In this document: piece by piece, positions 34,327 through 41,817 of the stretch
How the letters are laid out: every line of letters starts with the position of its first letter
Position numbering within the stretch: the first letter of the stretch is position 1
DNA from: an uncultured Prevotella sp.
Lineage (GTDB): Bacteria > Bacteroidota > Bacteroidia > Bacteroidales > Bacteroidaceae
Length of the DNA stretch: 41,817 nucleotides
Reading direction: 5' to 3'
Assembly (NCBI GenBank): GCA_902798285.1
Contig: CADBVZ010000003.1
Span: 1-41,817 of the forward strand
Program-made: the position numbers and the translations under genes
The notes under the pieces: generated by a model
What the model was told of the DNA's origin: nothing
Seen by the model: only the letters and a program-made list of their open reading frames with translations
The model's database searches: none

Positions 34327-36677
34327 TTCTTACTGAGCGTCAGCACATTGAGGTTATCTATGCGCTCGTAGTTCATCGAGTCCATATACTGACGCATAAT
34401 GTGAATACCCAGTCCGCCTATGCGGCGTTCCTTAGCCGAAAGCGTCGTATCCACCTCAGGCATAACGGTGGAATCGAACACTTTACCACCATCCACGATC
34501 GTAAACTTCAGTCTCTCATCGTTCGATGCAGCCTCGATCGTCACATCGCCCGTAGTGCCATCCGGATAGGCATATTTCATCACATTCACCACAGCCTCCT
34601 CGATGGCCACCTTCACCTTCACAGCGTCGTCGTGATTCATGCCTACGGTCTCACACATCTCTGTCACGAATTCATTCAGTTTCGGCACCTCTTTCAGGTT
34701 GTTGGTCAGCATGATTCTCTTAAGCAACTTCACGTCGCTCTGCTGTTTAATGTATTGTATAGCCATCATCGTCAGGTCGTCACTCTGCTCAGCTTCGCCC
34801 ACAAACTGGTGTACAGCCTCGGTCATCCCGTCAATGAGTTGTTTCGGCTCCAACTGATGATTGGCCAGCGCCTCGCGAGCCGTATTCATCACACGCTCCA
34901 TCTTAAACTGCTTACTGTCCACATCCATCGCCTCCGTCAGTCCGTCGGTAAACAAGAATATGGTAGTACCAGTAAATATCTGTGCCTCCTGCAGCGTATA
35001 TACCCACTTAGGTCTTACGCCCACGGGAATGTTCGGATCGCAGGGCAACTCACCTACGCCAGCGCCTACCAGCAACGGCGCATCGTGGCCGGCGTTGCAG
35101 TAGTACAAACGCCCCGTTGGCAAGTCGAGCACACCCACGAAGAGCGTCACGAACATGAAGGTCTTGTTCATGTCATACATCGTCTTGTTGATGGTCGTCA
35201 TTATGCGTTCAGGCATCGACTCGTGGGCCGATACCGTACGGAACACACTACGCGTTACGGCCATGAACAGTGATGCAGGCACACCCTTGCCCGATACGTC
35301 GCCGATGCAGAAGAACAGTTTCTCGTCGCGGAAGTAGAAGTCGAACAGATCGCCACCCACCGCCTTGGCCGGCGTCAGCGATGCGTAAAGCTGCACGTCG
35401 TCGCGATCATCCTTCGTGGGGAATTTCTCAGGCAGCATACCCATCTGTATATCACTGGCAATGCGGAGGTCACTCTCGATAGAGGCCTTCTGGGCAGTGG
35501 TCTCCTTCAGTTCCTCAATGTATTTCACCAGCGACTGCTGCATATTGCCGAACGAGTGGGTCAACTGTCCTATCTCGTCGATTCGCTCGAAATTGGGCAA
35601 CTCGGCATCAAACTGTCCCGAGGCGATAGTCTCAGCCCCTTTGGCAAGTTGTCTTAGCGGTTTCAGTTCGCGAGTGATGACGTTAAAGAAGAAGTAGAGC
35701 ATCAGTAGCAATCCGAGTGCAAAAATCGCCATCACCGTATGACGCAAATTGTCGAATCCGCCGAAGATATCCCTCTCCGGACATACGATCGCCATCGAGC
35801 AACCCGTCTTTCCAAGCGGTTTATAGAACACGTAGCATTCCGTGTCGCCCATCTTCATCTGCTTCATGCCCTCCTCGCCACGCTGCATAGCATGGCCCAG
35901 TGCAGTCATCGCTGTGTCCTCCTTCTCCAAGGTCTGCGTAAAGATGGTCTGTCGCGTAATCTTCATGGTATCAGGATGCACAAAGTACGTTCCGCCCCTA
36001 CCTATCATAATACTATACGAATTAGGATAAGGCTTCGTGGCCGATATGGTCTGCGAGAGCCAGTTCAGCGACAGACTGGTGTTAATGGCGCCAATGAATT
36101 GGCCCTTATCATCCCTGATGGCCTGACAGTAGCTCGTCACCATCTCGCTCGTGTTCGTAGCCGCATCGAGATCCATGTAAGGCTCCGTCCAGCTCGGCTC
36201 GTCCAGCAGCTTAGCCATCAGATACCAGTCCATATAGAAGTATTGGTAATTGTCGCTACCGCCCTGAATGGTTCGGATACTGTCGCCCATATGCTTGGAA
36301 TAAGCCGAGAAGTAGCGCCCGTACTTCTTATAGTAATTCGGCTCGAAGGCAATGGAGCAGGTGTAGAAGTCAGGATTGTTCAGCAACATGCCTCTACTGT
36401 ACACAAACATCGAGTCGGCACTCTCAGGATGTCGCATCACCAGCCATTTGGCAATATTCGATGCCACCTCTACCCTGTTCAGGATACCCTCTACGCGTAG
36501 CGAGGTCTTATCGAGTGTCTGCATGGCCCTATTCACAGCCTCCTGCCGCACGGCGTCGCGCGACTGGTAGAAGAAGAAACCCAAGGCGATGTTAAAGATG
36601 ATGGCAGCAAAGAACACCACACCCAGACTCACCTTCAGCGATAGCTTCTTCCGGATATAATCTAATATTTTCTTCAT
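34314..36677 (-). CDS. Cache-HAMP-PP2C phosphatase fused to an RsbW-like kinase domain
   Basis: 787 residues. Order: membrane helix (VSLGVVFFAAIIFNIALGFFF, about 16-36); periplasmic dCache-like sensor (about 40-305); second helix (AIFALGLLLMLYFFFNVI, about 318-335); HAMP (about 336-390); SpoIIE/RsbU PP2C phosphatase (about 425-625, with AVGGDLFDFY, GDVSGKGVPASLFM, YCNAGHDAP, FTDGLTEA, SDDLTMM); and a GHKL-type ATPase like RsbW (about 650-785, N-box AIEEAVVNVMKYAYP, IVDGGKVFD, GGLGIHIMRQ). Phosphatase and anti-sigma kinase of a partner switch are thus in one sensor. It should act on the STAS protein encoded next. The periplasmic input could come from the binding protein encoded upstream. Confidence 0.88.
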   Translation of the reverse strand: MKKILDYIRKKLSLKVSLGVVFFAAIIFNIALGFFFYQSRDAVRQEAVNRAMQTLDKTSLRVEGILNRVEVASNIAKWLVMRHPESADSMFVYSRGMLLNNPDFYTCSIAFEPNYYKKYGRYFSAYSKHMGDSIRTIQGGSDNYQYFYMDWYLMAKLLDEPSWTEPYMDLDAATNTSEMVTSYCQAIRDDKGQFIGAINTSLSLNWLSQTISATKPYPNSYSIMIGRGGTYFVHPDTMKITRQTIFTQTLEKEDTAMTALGHAMQRGEEGMKQMKMGDTECYVFYKPLGKTGCSMAIVCPERDIFGGFDNLRHTVMAIFALGLLLMLYFFFNVITRELKPLRQLAKGAETIASGQFDAELPNFERIDEIGQLTHSFGNMQQSLVKYIEELKETTAQKASIESDLRIASDIQMGMLPEKFPTKDDRDDVQLYASLTPAKAVGGDLFDFYFRDEKLFFCIGDVSGKGVPASLFMAVTRSVFRTVSAHESMPERIMTTINKTMYDMNKTFMFVTLFVGVLDLPTGRLYYCNAGHDAPLLVGAGVGELPCDPNIPVGVRPKWVYTLQEAQIFTGTTIFLFTDGLTEAMDVDSKQFKMERVMNTAREALANHQLEPKQLIDGMTEAVHQFVGEAEQSDDLTMMAIQYIKQQSDVKLLKRIMLTNNLKEVPKLNEFVTEMCETVGMNHDDAVKVKVAIEEAVVNVMKYAYPDGTTGDVTIEAASNDERLKFTIVDGGKVFDSTVMPEVDTTLSAKERRIGGLGIHIMRQYMDSMNYERIDNLNVLTLSKNINN

Positions 36678-36701
36678 AACTGATTACTGTCAATCGCGAC
36701 C

Positions 36702-36729
36702 TTTAATGTTTAATGTTCAATTTTCAATC
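36702..36729. repeat. Heptad array at the binding-protein stop
   Basis: TTTAATG twice, TTCAATT, TTCAATC. Read on the minus strand it gives the last residues IEN and the TGA stop of the ThiY-like gene. Confidence 0.75.
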
Positions 36730-37676
36730 AGCTCTCCAAGCTTCACCTCCCTTTTCAGCATTCCGTTCTCCACCATCAGCTGGCTCGCCTGCTTCACCAT
36801 GTCCGGACGCAGACGGAACTCGCGCTTCTTCGATTCACGATCCACCTGCAGTCGCAGTATCTCCTTCAGCATCAGGCGCTGCATCACGCGGTTGGTGGCT
36901 ATATGGCCCTCATCCACATATTTCATCACGATGTCGAGTGTCTCGTCAGGATGCTGGGCAGCCCACTCCCACCCCTTCTTGCTGGCCTGGGCAAACTTCT
37001 TAGCCTGCTCCTTGTGAGCCATGTAGTAGTCGCGCGCCATGTAAACGCCATCCTCCTGCACATTATAGCCGTGATCGCAGAAACGATACACACTCTTATC
37101 GCTAATCTCCAGTCCGGCCTGAATCAGCTGGTAATACTCATTATAGCTCATGGCCAGCGTGGCGTCGAGCGCACCCGAGAGAAACAGGTTGATGTTCTGA
37201 GCAAACCTCACCCATTGATAGTTCAGATGATCCTTCTTGCTCATACAGATGGCCAGCTGTCCGAACCCAACGCTCCAGATGCCCACCTTGGCACCCTTCT
37301 GCGTCAGCGGGTCCTTGCCGCGTGCCGATACGATGACCATCGCGTTGTTCATCGATGTCTGCAGAATATTCACCAGAGGCGTTCCGCCCTCAATGTATTC
37401 CAACGCCTGACATAGCTGCAGCGTCGTAGCCTGACATTCATTCGCGTTCAGTCTGTCCATGGCAGGTCTCGTGGCCGATGGATGCTCTATCTTCACCTTC
37501 AATCCAGCCTCGCTGTAGAATCCCTTCTCCATCGCCACGTAGTAGCCGGCAAACTGCGCCTGTGCCGTCCATTGGGGCGTAAACACAATCGTCCCGTCCT
37601 GAGCCGTCGCCGTCTGCGCCACACTGCTGCAAATGGCCACGACAGCCACTATTATCCATCGAATCAGTTTTCTCAT
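36717..37676 (-). CDS. Orphan ThiY/NMT1-like periplasmic binding protein
   Basis: 319 residues. The signal peptide (IVAVVAICSSVAQTATAQ) precedes an NMT1/THI5-type binding fold: FTPQWTAQAQFAGYYVAMEKGFYSEAGLKVKI near residue 31, with DRLNANECQATTLQL and NEYYQLIQAG further on. Family members bind hydroxymethylpyrimidine-type thiamine precursors, alkanesulfonates or nitrate. No ABC permease or ATPase gene is nearby; instead the next gene is a Cache-bearing phosphatase, so a sensory rather than uptake role is plausible. The last residues (IEN) and stop come from a heptad array. First gene of a five-gene operon with a clear promoter. Confidence 0.85.
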   Translation of the reverse strand: MRKLIRWIIVAVVAICSSVAQTATAQDGTIVFTPQWTAQAQFAGYYVAMEKGFYSEAGLKVKIEHPSATRPAMDRLNANECQATTLQLCQALEYIEGGTPLVNILQTSMNNAMVIVSARGKDPLTQKGAKVGIWSVGFGQLAICMSKKDHLNYQWVRFAQNINLFLSGALDATLAMSYNEYYQLIQAGLEISDKSVYRFCDHGYNVQEDGVYMARDYYMAHKEQAKKFAQASKKGWEWAAQHPDETLDIVMKYVDEGHIATNRVMQRLMLKEILRLQVDRESKKREFRLRPDMVKQASQLMVENGMLKREVKLGELIEN

Positions 37677-37734
37677 CTTAATAATTTTAGGTCTTTTATT
37701 TAAAACAATATCGCGTCAACCAAGTAACACTCTG

Positions 37735-37766
37735 CAAAGATAATGTAAATCGAATAAAACACCAAA
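37735..37766 (-). promoter_or_regulatory. Promoter of the binding-protein/partner-switch operon
   Basis: Minus strand TTTG (37763-37766), a 20-base spacer, TATCTTTG (37735-37742). The start is expected near 37728, giving a leader of about 50 bases with no riboswitch-sized fold; in particular no room for a TPP riboswitch. Confidence 0.8.
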
Positions 37767-37820
37767 TTTTTTTGGATATTATTTGAGGTGCAACTTATCT
37801 TCTTGGTGTATTAACATCGA

Positions 37821-37934
37821 AGTGCTGCAGTTAAAAATTGAATTGCGAAATTACAAGATTATATTCTATATTTATATATATAAATATAGAGATAAATTCA
37901 GGAATGTGAAAAGCCTTTCGAGAACTGCAGCACT
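37821..37934. repeat. Two co-centred palindromes in a gene-free region
   Basis: A 26-bp perfect AT palindrome (37865-37890, core TATATATA) is centred at 37877.5. A separate 12-bp inverted repeat, AGTGCTGCAGTT (37821-37832) with AACTGCAGCACT (37923-37934), has exactly the same centre. No gene was seen between 37677 and 38174; the rest holds the promoter at 37735-37766, the 22-base tandem repeat and a terminator. Confidence 0.78.
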
Positions 37935-38020
37935 GCAGCAACTGTAGCAAATTAGTAATATATTATTACAGAATATGCATAATTTAAAGAAGTCTGCACT
38001 GAGGGTCATAGGAAACCCGA

Positions 38021-38086
38021 AGTTTGCTCCGAGGAAAGTGGAGGTTTCCTCGGAGGAAAGTCCAACTTTGCTCGGAGGAAAGTCTG
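38021..38086. repeat. 22-base tandem repeat, three units
   Basis: Units start at 38021, 38043 and 38065, each ending GGAAAGT plus three bases. The core is TTTGCTCGGAGGAAAGT with small changes. The units are partly self-complementary: CCGAGGAAA (38029-38037) pairs with TTTCCTCGG (38045-38053). Confidence 0.8.
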
Positions 38087-38103
38087 AGAGCCCTATAAAC
38101 TAT

Positions 38104-38128
38104 TAAAAAGGGCAGCTTTAAGGCTGCC
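38104..38128 (-). terminator. Intrinsic terminator of the DUF3089 gene
   Basis: On the minus strand GGCAGC, a 6-base loop, GCTGCC, then CTTTTTAA. It lies about 50 bases past the DUF3089 stop and probably ends the kinase-kinase-hydrolase transcription unit. Confidence 0.72.
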
Positions 38129-38174
38129 TATAATGGTGGTAAATACTATTTACCAAAGACAACTAACGACTTCG

Positions 38175-39170
38175 TTATTTCTTGTTTTGTTTGCGGCGGT
38201 AAGCGGCGGTGCGAGTGGCGATGTTCTTGGCGAGACACTCGCTGTAGAGCCAGGGTTCGCAGCTGTGGATGTCGCCCACGTTGATCAGGTCCTTATAGGC
38301 AGGGTATTCTGAGCCGCTGTAGCCGCTGACCACCAGCACATGATACTCTGGCGAAAGGGTAACGGTGATGGTGTCGTGGAGTGTGGCGGGCGTGGCGTCA
38401 GTACGCCAGTTGACGGGGTTGATACAGACATCGGAGGCGGAAATAACGGACTTAATGTACTTCACGTCCTTCATCGTATTATAACAGATGGTGATGCCGG
38501 TATCGGACTCGCCCTGGGCAGGACGAATACGGCTGCACTGGGTCATATCGGCCTTGGTCACCTTATAGCCCAGCACGTAGGCGGCGGCCAACTGGCGATA
38601 GGTATCGTCGTCGATATGCTTCAGCAGCTCTACCACTGCCAATCCGCCCTGGCTGAAACCTGCGATGATGAGTGGACGGCTCTTGTCGCGACGGGCCTGG
38701 AAGTGATCGAAGGCTGCGCAGACATCGGCCATAGCCAGGCGGGTGCGCTGATAGACGGTATCCTCGTTCTGAGTGAGGAAGGCATCGATGGTGGTGTGGC
38801 GATAAAAGGGAGCATAGAAGCGATTGCCGGGCGACATATAGGCTGCCACCTTATTGATCTCGAGCGTGCCCATGTGCTCGCGATGAAGGGGATTCCACAC
38901 ATCGGCATAATGGCAGGTACGCCCCAGGCTGTCCTTCCAATCTTCCTCCCACGTAGAGACCACGTAGAAGATATCGGCGCCTGTGCCGTCGGTATCGCCA
39001 TCAGCGGTGATCCACATGGTGGAGTCATTATAGTCGGGCGCCTGAGGGATGAATACTTCCGACGGCTGATTGGTATTCGCCTTGTGAGAGGCACACGACA
39101 TAGAACTGCAAATGAGGATGGCAGTTATCGCACATAGAATGATTTGTTTCACATATCTTGTTGCAATCAT
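38175..39170 (-). CDS. DUF3089 alpha/beta-hydrolase, probable lipoprotein
   Basis: 331 residues from ATG 39170; the open frame continues upstream but there it only mirrors the kinase gene and has odd composition. The N-terminus (IILCAITAILICSSMSCASH) fits a lipoprotein signal with Cys near residue 26, though the lipobox is not ideal. The hydrolase part shows AGFSQGGLAVVE, a GxSxG nucleophile elbow, and the DUF3089 opening (DIFYVVSTWEEDW, then a MSPGNRFYAPFYRHTT stretch). Likely an esterase at the envelope; the substrate is unknown. It starts 40 bases after the histidine kinase and may share its transcript. Confidence 0.82.
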   Translation of the reverse strand: MIATRYVKQIILCAITAILICSSMSCASHKANTNQPSEVFIPQAPDYNDSTMWITADGDTDGTGADIFYVVSTWEEDWKDSLGRTCHYADVWNPLHREHMGTLEINKVAAYMSPGNRFYAPFYRHTTIDAFLTQNEDTVYQRTRLAMADVCAAFDHFQARRDKSRPLIIAGFSQGGLAVVELLKHIDDDTYRQLAAAYVLGYKVTKADMTQCSRIRPAQGESDTGITICYNTMKDVKYIKSVISASDVCINPVNWRTDATPATLHDTITVTLSPEYHVLVVSGYSGSEYPAYKDLINVGDIHSCEPWLYSECLAKNIATRTAAYRRKQNKK

Positions 39171-39210
39171 GACTCTTAGCTTTGAAGAATAACTCCCGAG
39201 AGCGGAAATA

Positions 39211-41106
39211 TTACAGGGGAATCCACATCCAGAAGGTGGAGCCGTGGCCTTGGCCTTCGGAAATGACACCGATTTCGCCGTGGACGGTGTCGGTGAAGGC
39301 CTTACAGATGGAGAGGCCGAGACCGGTGCCCTGCACGAAATCGTCGACCTTGTAGAAGCGGTCGAAGATCTTGGGCTGAGCCTCGGGCGCAATACCGGCT
39401 CCGGTATCCTCGCAATAGCCATACAGGCCCTCGCGATGCTGGCCGTTGACGGTACGGATCTCCTTGCGGTAGCCCAGCTTGATATGTCCCTGATGGGTGT
39501 ATTTTACGGCATTGGTAACGAAATTGGTAAACACCTGCGACACGCGTTCCACGTCGACCTTGATGGGAAGACTGTCGTAAGGATTGTCGCTGATAAATTC
39601 CACACCGGGCTCTTGCACTCGGGGGCGCAACGACTCGAAGAGCTCATTAAATGCACGGGCGAAATCGACCTTAACGGGCTTGATGTCCATGTGGCCCGAC
39701 TCGAGAGACGAGGCTGTGAGGATGTCGTTAATGAGGCGCAGCAGCATGTCGCAGTTGTTCTTAATGATCTGGATGATCTCTTTTTTCTCCTCCTCGGTAG
39801 TGAGAGACGAGAGCACTTCGGAGAAGCCCACAATGGCATTGATGGGAGTACGGATCTCGTGGGTCATATTGGCCAGGAAGAGCGACTTCATTTGTCCTGA
39901 CTCACGGGCGCGCTTCTCCTCGCTGCGCAGCTGGTCCTGCTTGCGCATCAGATCGTTGATATTTCGCCATACGCCGAAGGCGCCCTGGAGCGTACCATCG
40001 TCGGAGAACTCGGGGATACAGTTGATCTGCACCCACTGATTCTCTGTGCCCAATGTGACTACGGGATACATCTGACCGACATAGACCAGCGGTTTACTCA
40101 GGGCCTCTACAGGATTGGCAAGGGCCTTGACAAACTGATTCTCCTGATCGACAAAGATCTTCTGCAACTGCTCCAGGGGAACGGTACGCACTACGGTGTT
40201 CAGACCATCATAGAACTCTAAGGTTTCGCGCGCGAGGCTGATACGCCAGGTTTGCATCTTTGAGGCATCGAGCATATAGCGCAACTCGGTCTCGTAGTTC
40301 TTGATGGCTTCGTTCATCTGCTTCATGCGGGCATCGTTCTCCATCACGTTGAGATACATGTTGCGTTCCTCGGTCACATCGTTGGCCGTGACTGAGATAT
40401 ACATCAGTTTATCGTTCTTATCGTAGATGGGGTGGACGCTGATTTCGAGGAACACGCGCATCTCGCGCTCGGGAATGATACTCAGCGAGCAGGCCCAGTA
40501 GTCTTCAGGATGCACACGATCGAGCACCTCGTTGAAGGGCATCATATCGAAGAGATTCACCTTCGAGAAGAACTCGTCGCCCGTATCGCTGTCGAAATGA
40601 CAGATCTGACGCATGATCCGGTTGGCATCGATGAGCCAGCCCTCGGGGCTATAGAACGACATACCAATGATGGAGTTCTCGAAGATGGAGCGATAGCGCT
40701 CGGACACTTGCTCCACCTCGTGTTCCTTCTGCTTTACCTCGGTCTCGTCGGTCAGCGTGGCGATGATGTTCACGGGCTTACCGTCTTCGTATTCGGCCAT
40801 AGCGCGACCATGCATATCGTGCCAGTCGGGTTCGCCTGTACCATTATAGTTGTAGTTCCAGCGATAATGGCACTCGGCTACCTTATCGGTGCCATCGCTC
40901 AGGCGACGGATGAAGGTGCGAAAACGCTCTTGGTCGTCGGGGTGGATATAGGTGTAATACACCTCGATACCCACATTATTGCCGAACATGGCCTTTCCGT
41001 GAAGGTCGTACACTCGGTTCTCGCGCAAGTCGAGACACATCACGTGGGTGCCACTGATGTCGAGCGCCATCATCATGGCTTGCTCCTCTTCAAACATGAT
41101 ATTCAT
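39211..41106 (-). CDS. PAS-domain sensor histidine kinase
   Basis: 631 residues from ATG 41106; TTG 41112 or ATG 41097 are alternatives. No membrane helix was seen, so it is a cytosolic sensor. About three PAS regions precede the kinase: 5-125 (YTYIHPDDQERF), 140-250 (RSIFENSIIGMSFYSPEGWLIDANRI) and 270-390. The HisKA motif MTHEIRTPINAIVGFSE has the phospho-acceptor H416. The ATPase is intact: N-box NFVTNAVKYT, EDTGAGI, GTGLGLSICKAF. No receiver domain or response-regulator gene is adjacent. It follows a related but degenerate kinase gene almost directly. Confidence 0.9.
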   Translation of the reverse strand: MNIMFEEEQAMMMALDISGTHVMCLDLRENRVYDLHGKAMFGNNVGIEVYYTYIHPDDQERFRTFIRRLSDGTDKVAECHYRWNYNYNGTGEPDWHDMHGRAMAEYEDGKPVNIIATLTDETEVKQKEHEVEQVSERYRSIFENSIIGMSFYSPEGWLIDANRIMRQICHFDSDTGDEFFSKVNLFDMMPFNEVLDRVHPEDYWACSLSIIPEREMRVFLEISVHPIYDKNDKLMYISVTANDVTEERNMYLNVMENDARMKQMNEAIKNYETELRYMLDASKMQTWRISLARETLEFYDGLNTVVRTVPLEQLQKIFVDQENQFVKALANPVEALSKPLVYVGQMYPVVTLGTENQWVQINCIPEFSDDGTLQGAFGVWRNINDLMRKQDQLRSEEKRARESGQMKSLFLANMTHEIRTPINAIVGFSEVLSSLTTEEEKKEIIQIIKNNCDMLLRLINDILTASSLESGHMDIKPVKVDFARAFNELFESLRPRVQEPGVEFISDNPYDSLPIKVDVERVSQVFTNFVTNAVKYTHQGHIKLGYRKEIRTVNGQHREGLYGYCEDTGAGIAPEAQPKIFDRFYKVDDFVQGTGLGLSICKAFTDTVHGEIGVISEGQGHGSTFWMWIPL

Positions 41107-41108
41107 AT

Positions 41109-41817
41109 TCAATTCTCTCTTTTTCGTTCAATTACTGAGGCGGTGCAGGGGATAGACACCCACACGCTCACGCCCTTACCATAGTCGGACTGTACCTCGA
41201 TGGTACCTCCCATCTGCTTGACCAGCAGCTGCACAATGGCCAGATCGAGGCCCGAGCCAAGCAGTCCGCCATTCTCACGACGTGTGAAGTGGTCGAAGAT
41301 ATGGGGCAACACCTCGGCTTTGAATCCAGAGCCAGTATCATCGATGCGGATGGTGAGATCGCCACGATGATACTCGTAACTGGCGGTGATAGAGCCGTGC
41401 TGGGTCATCATGCAGGCCAGAGCGCACAGGCGCTCGAGGACCATCGACACATGATGGCTGTCGATATCCACCAGCAACTTGTTGAAAGGCTGCTGGATAA
41501 TGGGCTGCACACCGGGATTGATATTCGACAATCCATTGCGGCAATATGCCTCGAAGGAAGAGGCGAAATCAACCATATCCTTTTTATATTCTTCCATATT
41601 GGCCTCAAGACGGGAGAGGTAAAGGATATCATTGACCACCAGCAGCAGCTCGTTGGTGCTATGCTTGATCTGATCGATGAAGACTGGCTCATCCTTCTGG
41701 TCGTGTTCGCCGGTAAAGAGTCCGGCATAGCCGATGATGTTATTCAGCGGGGTACGAATCTCATAACTCATATTGGTGAGGAAGGCCTGTTTCAGCAGCT
41801 CCGTCTCCTGGGCCTTC
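41109..41817 (-). CDS. Degenerate histidine-kinase-like protein (5' end beyond window)
   Basis: The frame enters from the right edge (KAQETELLKQAFLTN precedes MSYEIRTPLN), so only the C-terminal 235 or so residues are seen. The HisKA box reads MSYEIRTPLNNIIGYAG: a Tyr (TAT, 41763-41765) replaces the usual His. The ATPase N-box reads RLCALACMMT where NLLxNAxKFT is expected, so the Mg-binding Asn is missing. DDTGSGF and GSGLDLAIVQ persist. It should be unable to autophosphorylate and is probably a regulatory pseudokinase paired with the intact kinase downstream, which begins 2 bases after its stop if ATG 41106 is used. Confidence 0.78.
   Translation of the reverse strand, partial: KAQETELLKQAFLTNMSYEIRTPLNNIIGYAGLFTGEHDQKDEPVFIDQIKHSTNELLLVVNDILYLSRLEANMEEYKKDMVDFASSFEAYCRNGLSNINPGVQPIIQQPFNKLLVDIDSHHVSMVLERLCALACMMTQHGSITASYEYHRGDLTIRIDDTGSGFKAEVLPHIFDHFTRRENGGLLGSGLDLAIVQLLVKQMGGTIEVQSDYGKGVSVWVSIPCTASVIERKREN

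Noticed and set aside
37677-37734. TPP riboswitch for the ThiY-like gene
   Set aside because: The predicted leader is only about 50 bases and has no thi-box-like sequence.
38021-38086. CRISPR array
   Set aside because: The 22-base units are directly adjacent with no unique spacers, and no cas genes are present.
39171-39422. Longer N-terminus of the DUF3089 protein overlapping the kinase gene
   Set aside because: The Pro/Ser/Arg-rich sequence is the shadow of the kinase ATPase domain; the lipoprotein-like signal begins at 39170.

Overview
The window looks like a chromosomal segment from a Bacteroidota bacterium, most likely a Prevotella-type (Prevotellaceae) species. The main reason is the promoter pattern: several genes are preceded by TTTG or TTG, about 19-20 bases, then TAnnTTTG, the Bacteroidota housekeeping-sigma signature. 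Lineage-typical families support this: a smalltalk-like 33-residue peptide beside an HU-type protein end, DUF4494, a DUF5686-like outer-membrane protein, a Bacteroidota-type AddAB pair, and a YhcH/GlgB/MORN-repeat cluster. No rRNA, tRNA, CRISPR, phage gene or intact insertion sequence was seen.

Layout. Positions 1-300 hold the end of an HU-like gene and the smalltalk-like gene. From 300 to 13.8 kb the plus strand carries tagaturonate reductase, UvrA, a DUF5686-like barrel protein, AddA, AddB and an EFR1-type flavodoxin/ferredoxin protein; UvrA and AddAB make this a DNA-repair block. From 13.8 to 16.25 kb a compact minus-strand operon encodes a membrane pseudokinase, DUF4494 and the PLP-homeostasis protein YggS. 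It is divergent from a plus-strand aminotransferase and FtsX-type permease. From 18.95 to 22.28 kb lie two tandem paralogous acyl-CoA ligases behind a promoter overlain by two related dyads. From 22.3 to 27.2 kb a minus-strand operon runs MORN protein, YhcH, glycogen branching enzyme, membrane protein. kdsB, a DnaJ-like protein, a 5'-nucleotidase-type phosphatase and NudC follow. From 37.7 down to 31.6 kb one minus-strand operon, with a clear promoter, combines an orphan ThiY/NMT1-like binding protein, a Cache-HAMP-PP2C-RsbW-like fusion, a STAS protein, an SLC13/TrkA-C transporter and an exported unknown protein. The right end has a DUF3089 lipoprotein-like hydrolase, a PAS histidine kinase, and a truncated kinase-like protein that lacks the phospho-acceptor His and the N-box Asn.

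Most unusual features. (1) Arrays of 7-base units (ATTGAAA, AGGTGAG, CTTAAAG and relatives) sit at many gene borders, supply the stop codons of several genes and have entered the uvrA reading frame. Most units carry TGA, TAA or TAG, and a 7-base step shifts the phase by one each time, so an array closes all three frames. (2) The orphan-binding-protein/partner-switch operon. (3) Two probable pseudo-enzymes: the Ser/Thr kinase-like membrane protein and the histidine-kinase-like protein. (4) A gene-free region at 37.77-38.17 kb with co-centred palindromes and a 22-base tandem repeat of self-complementary units.
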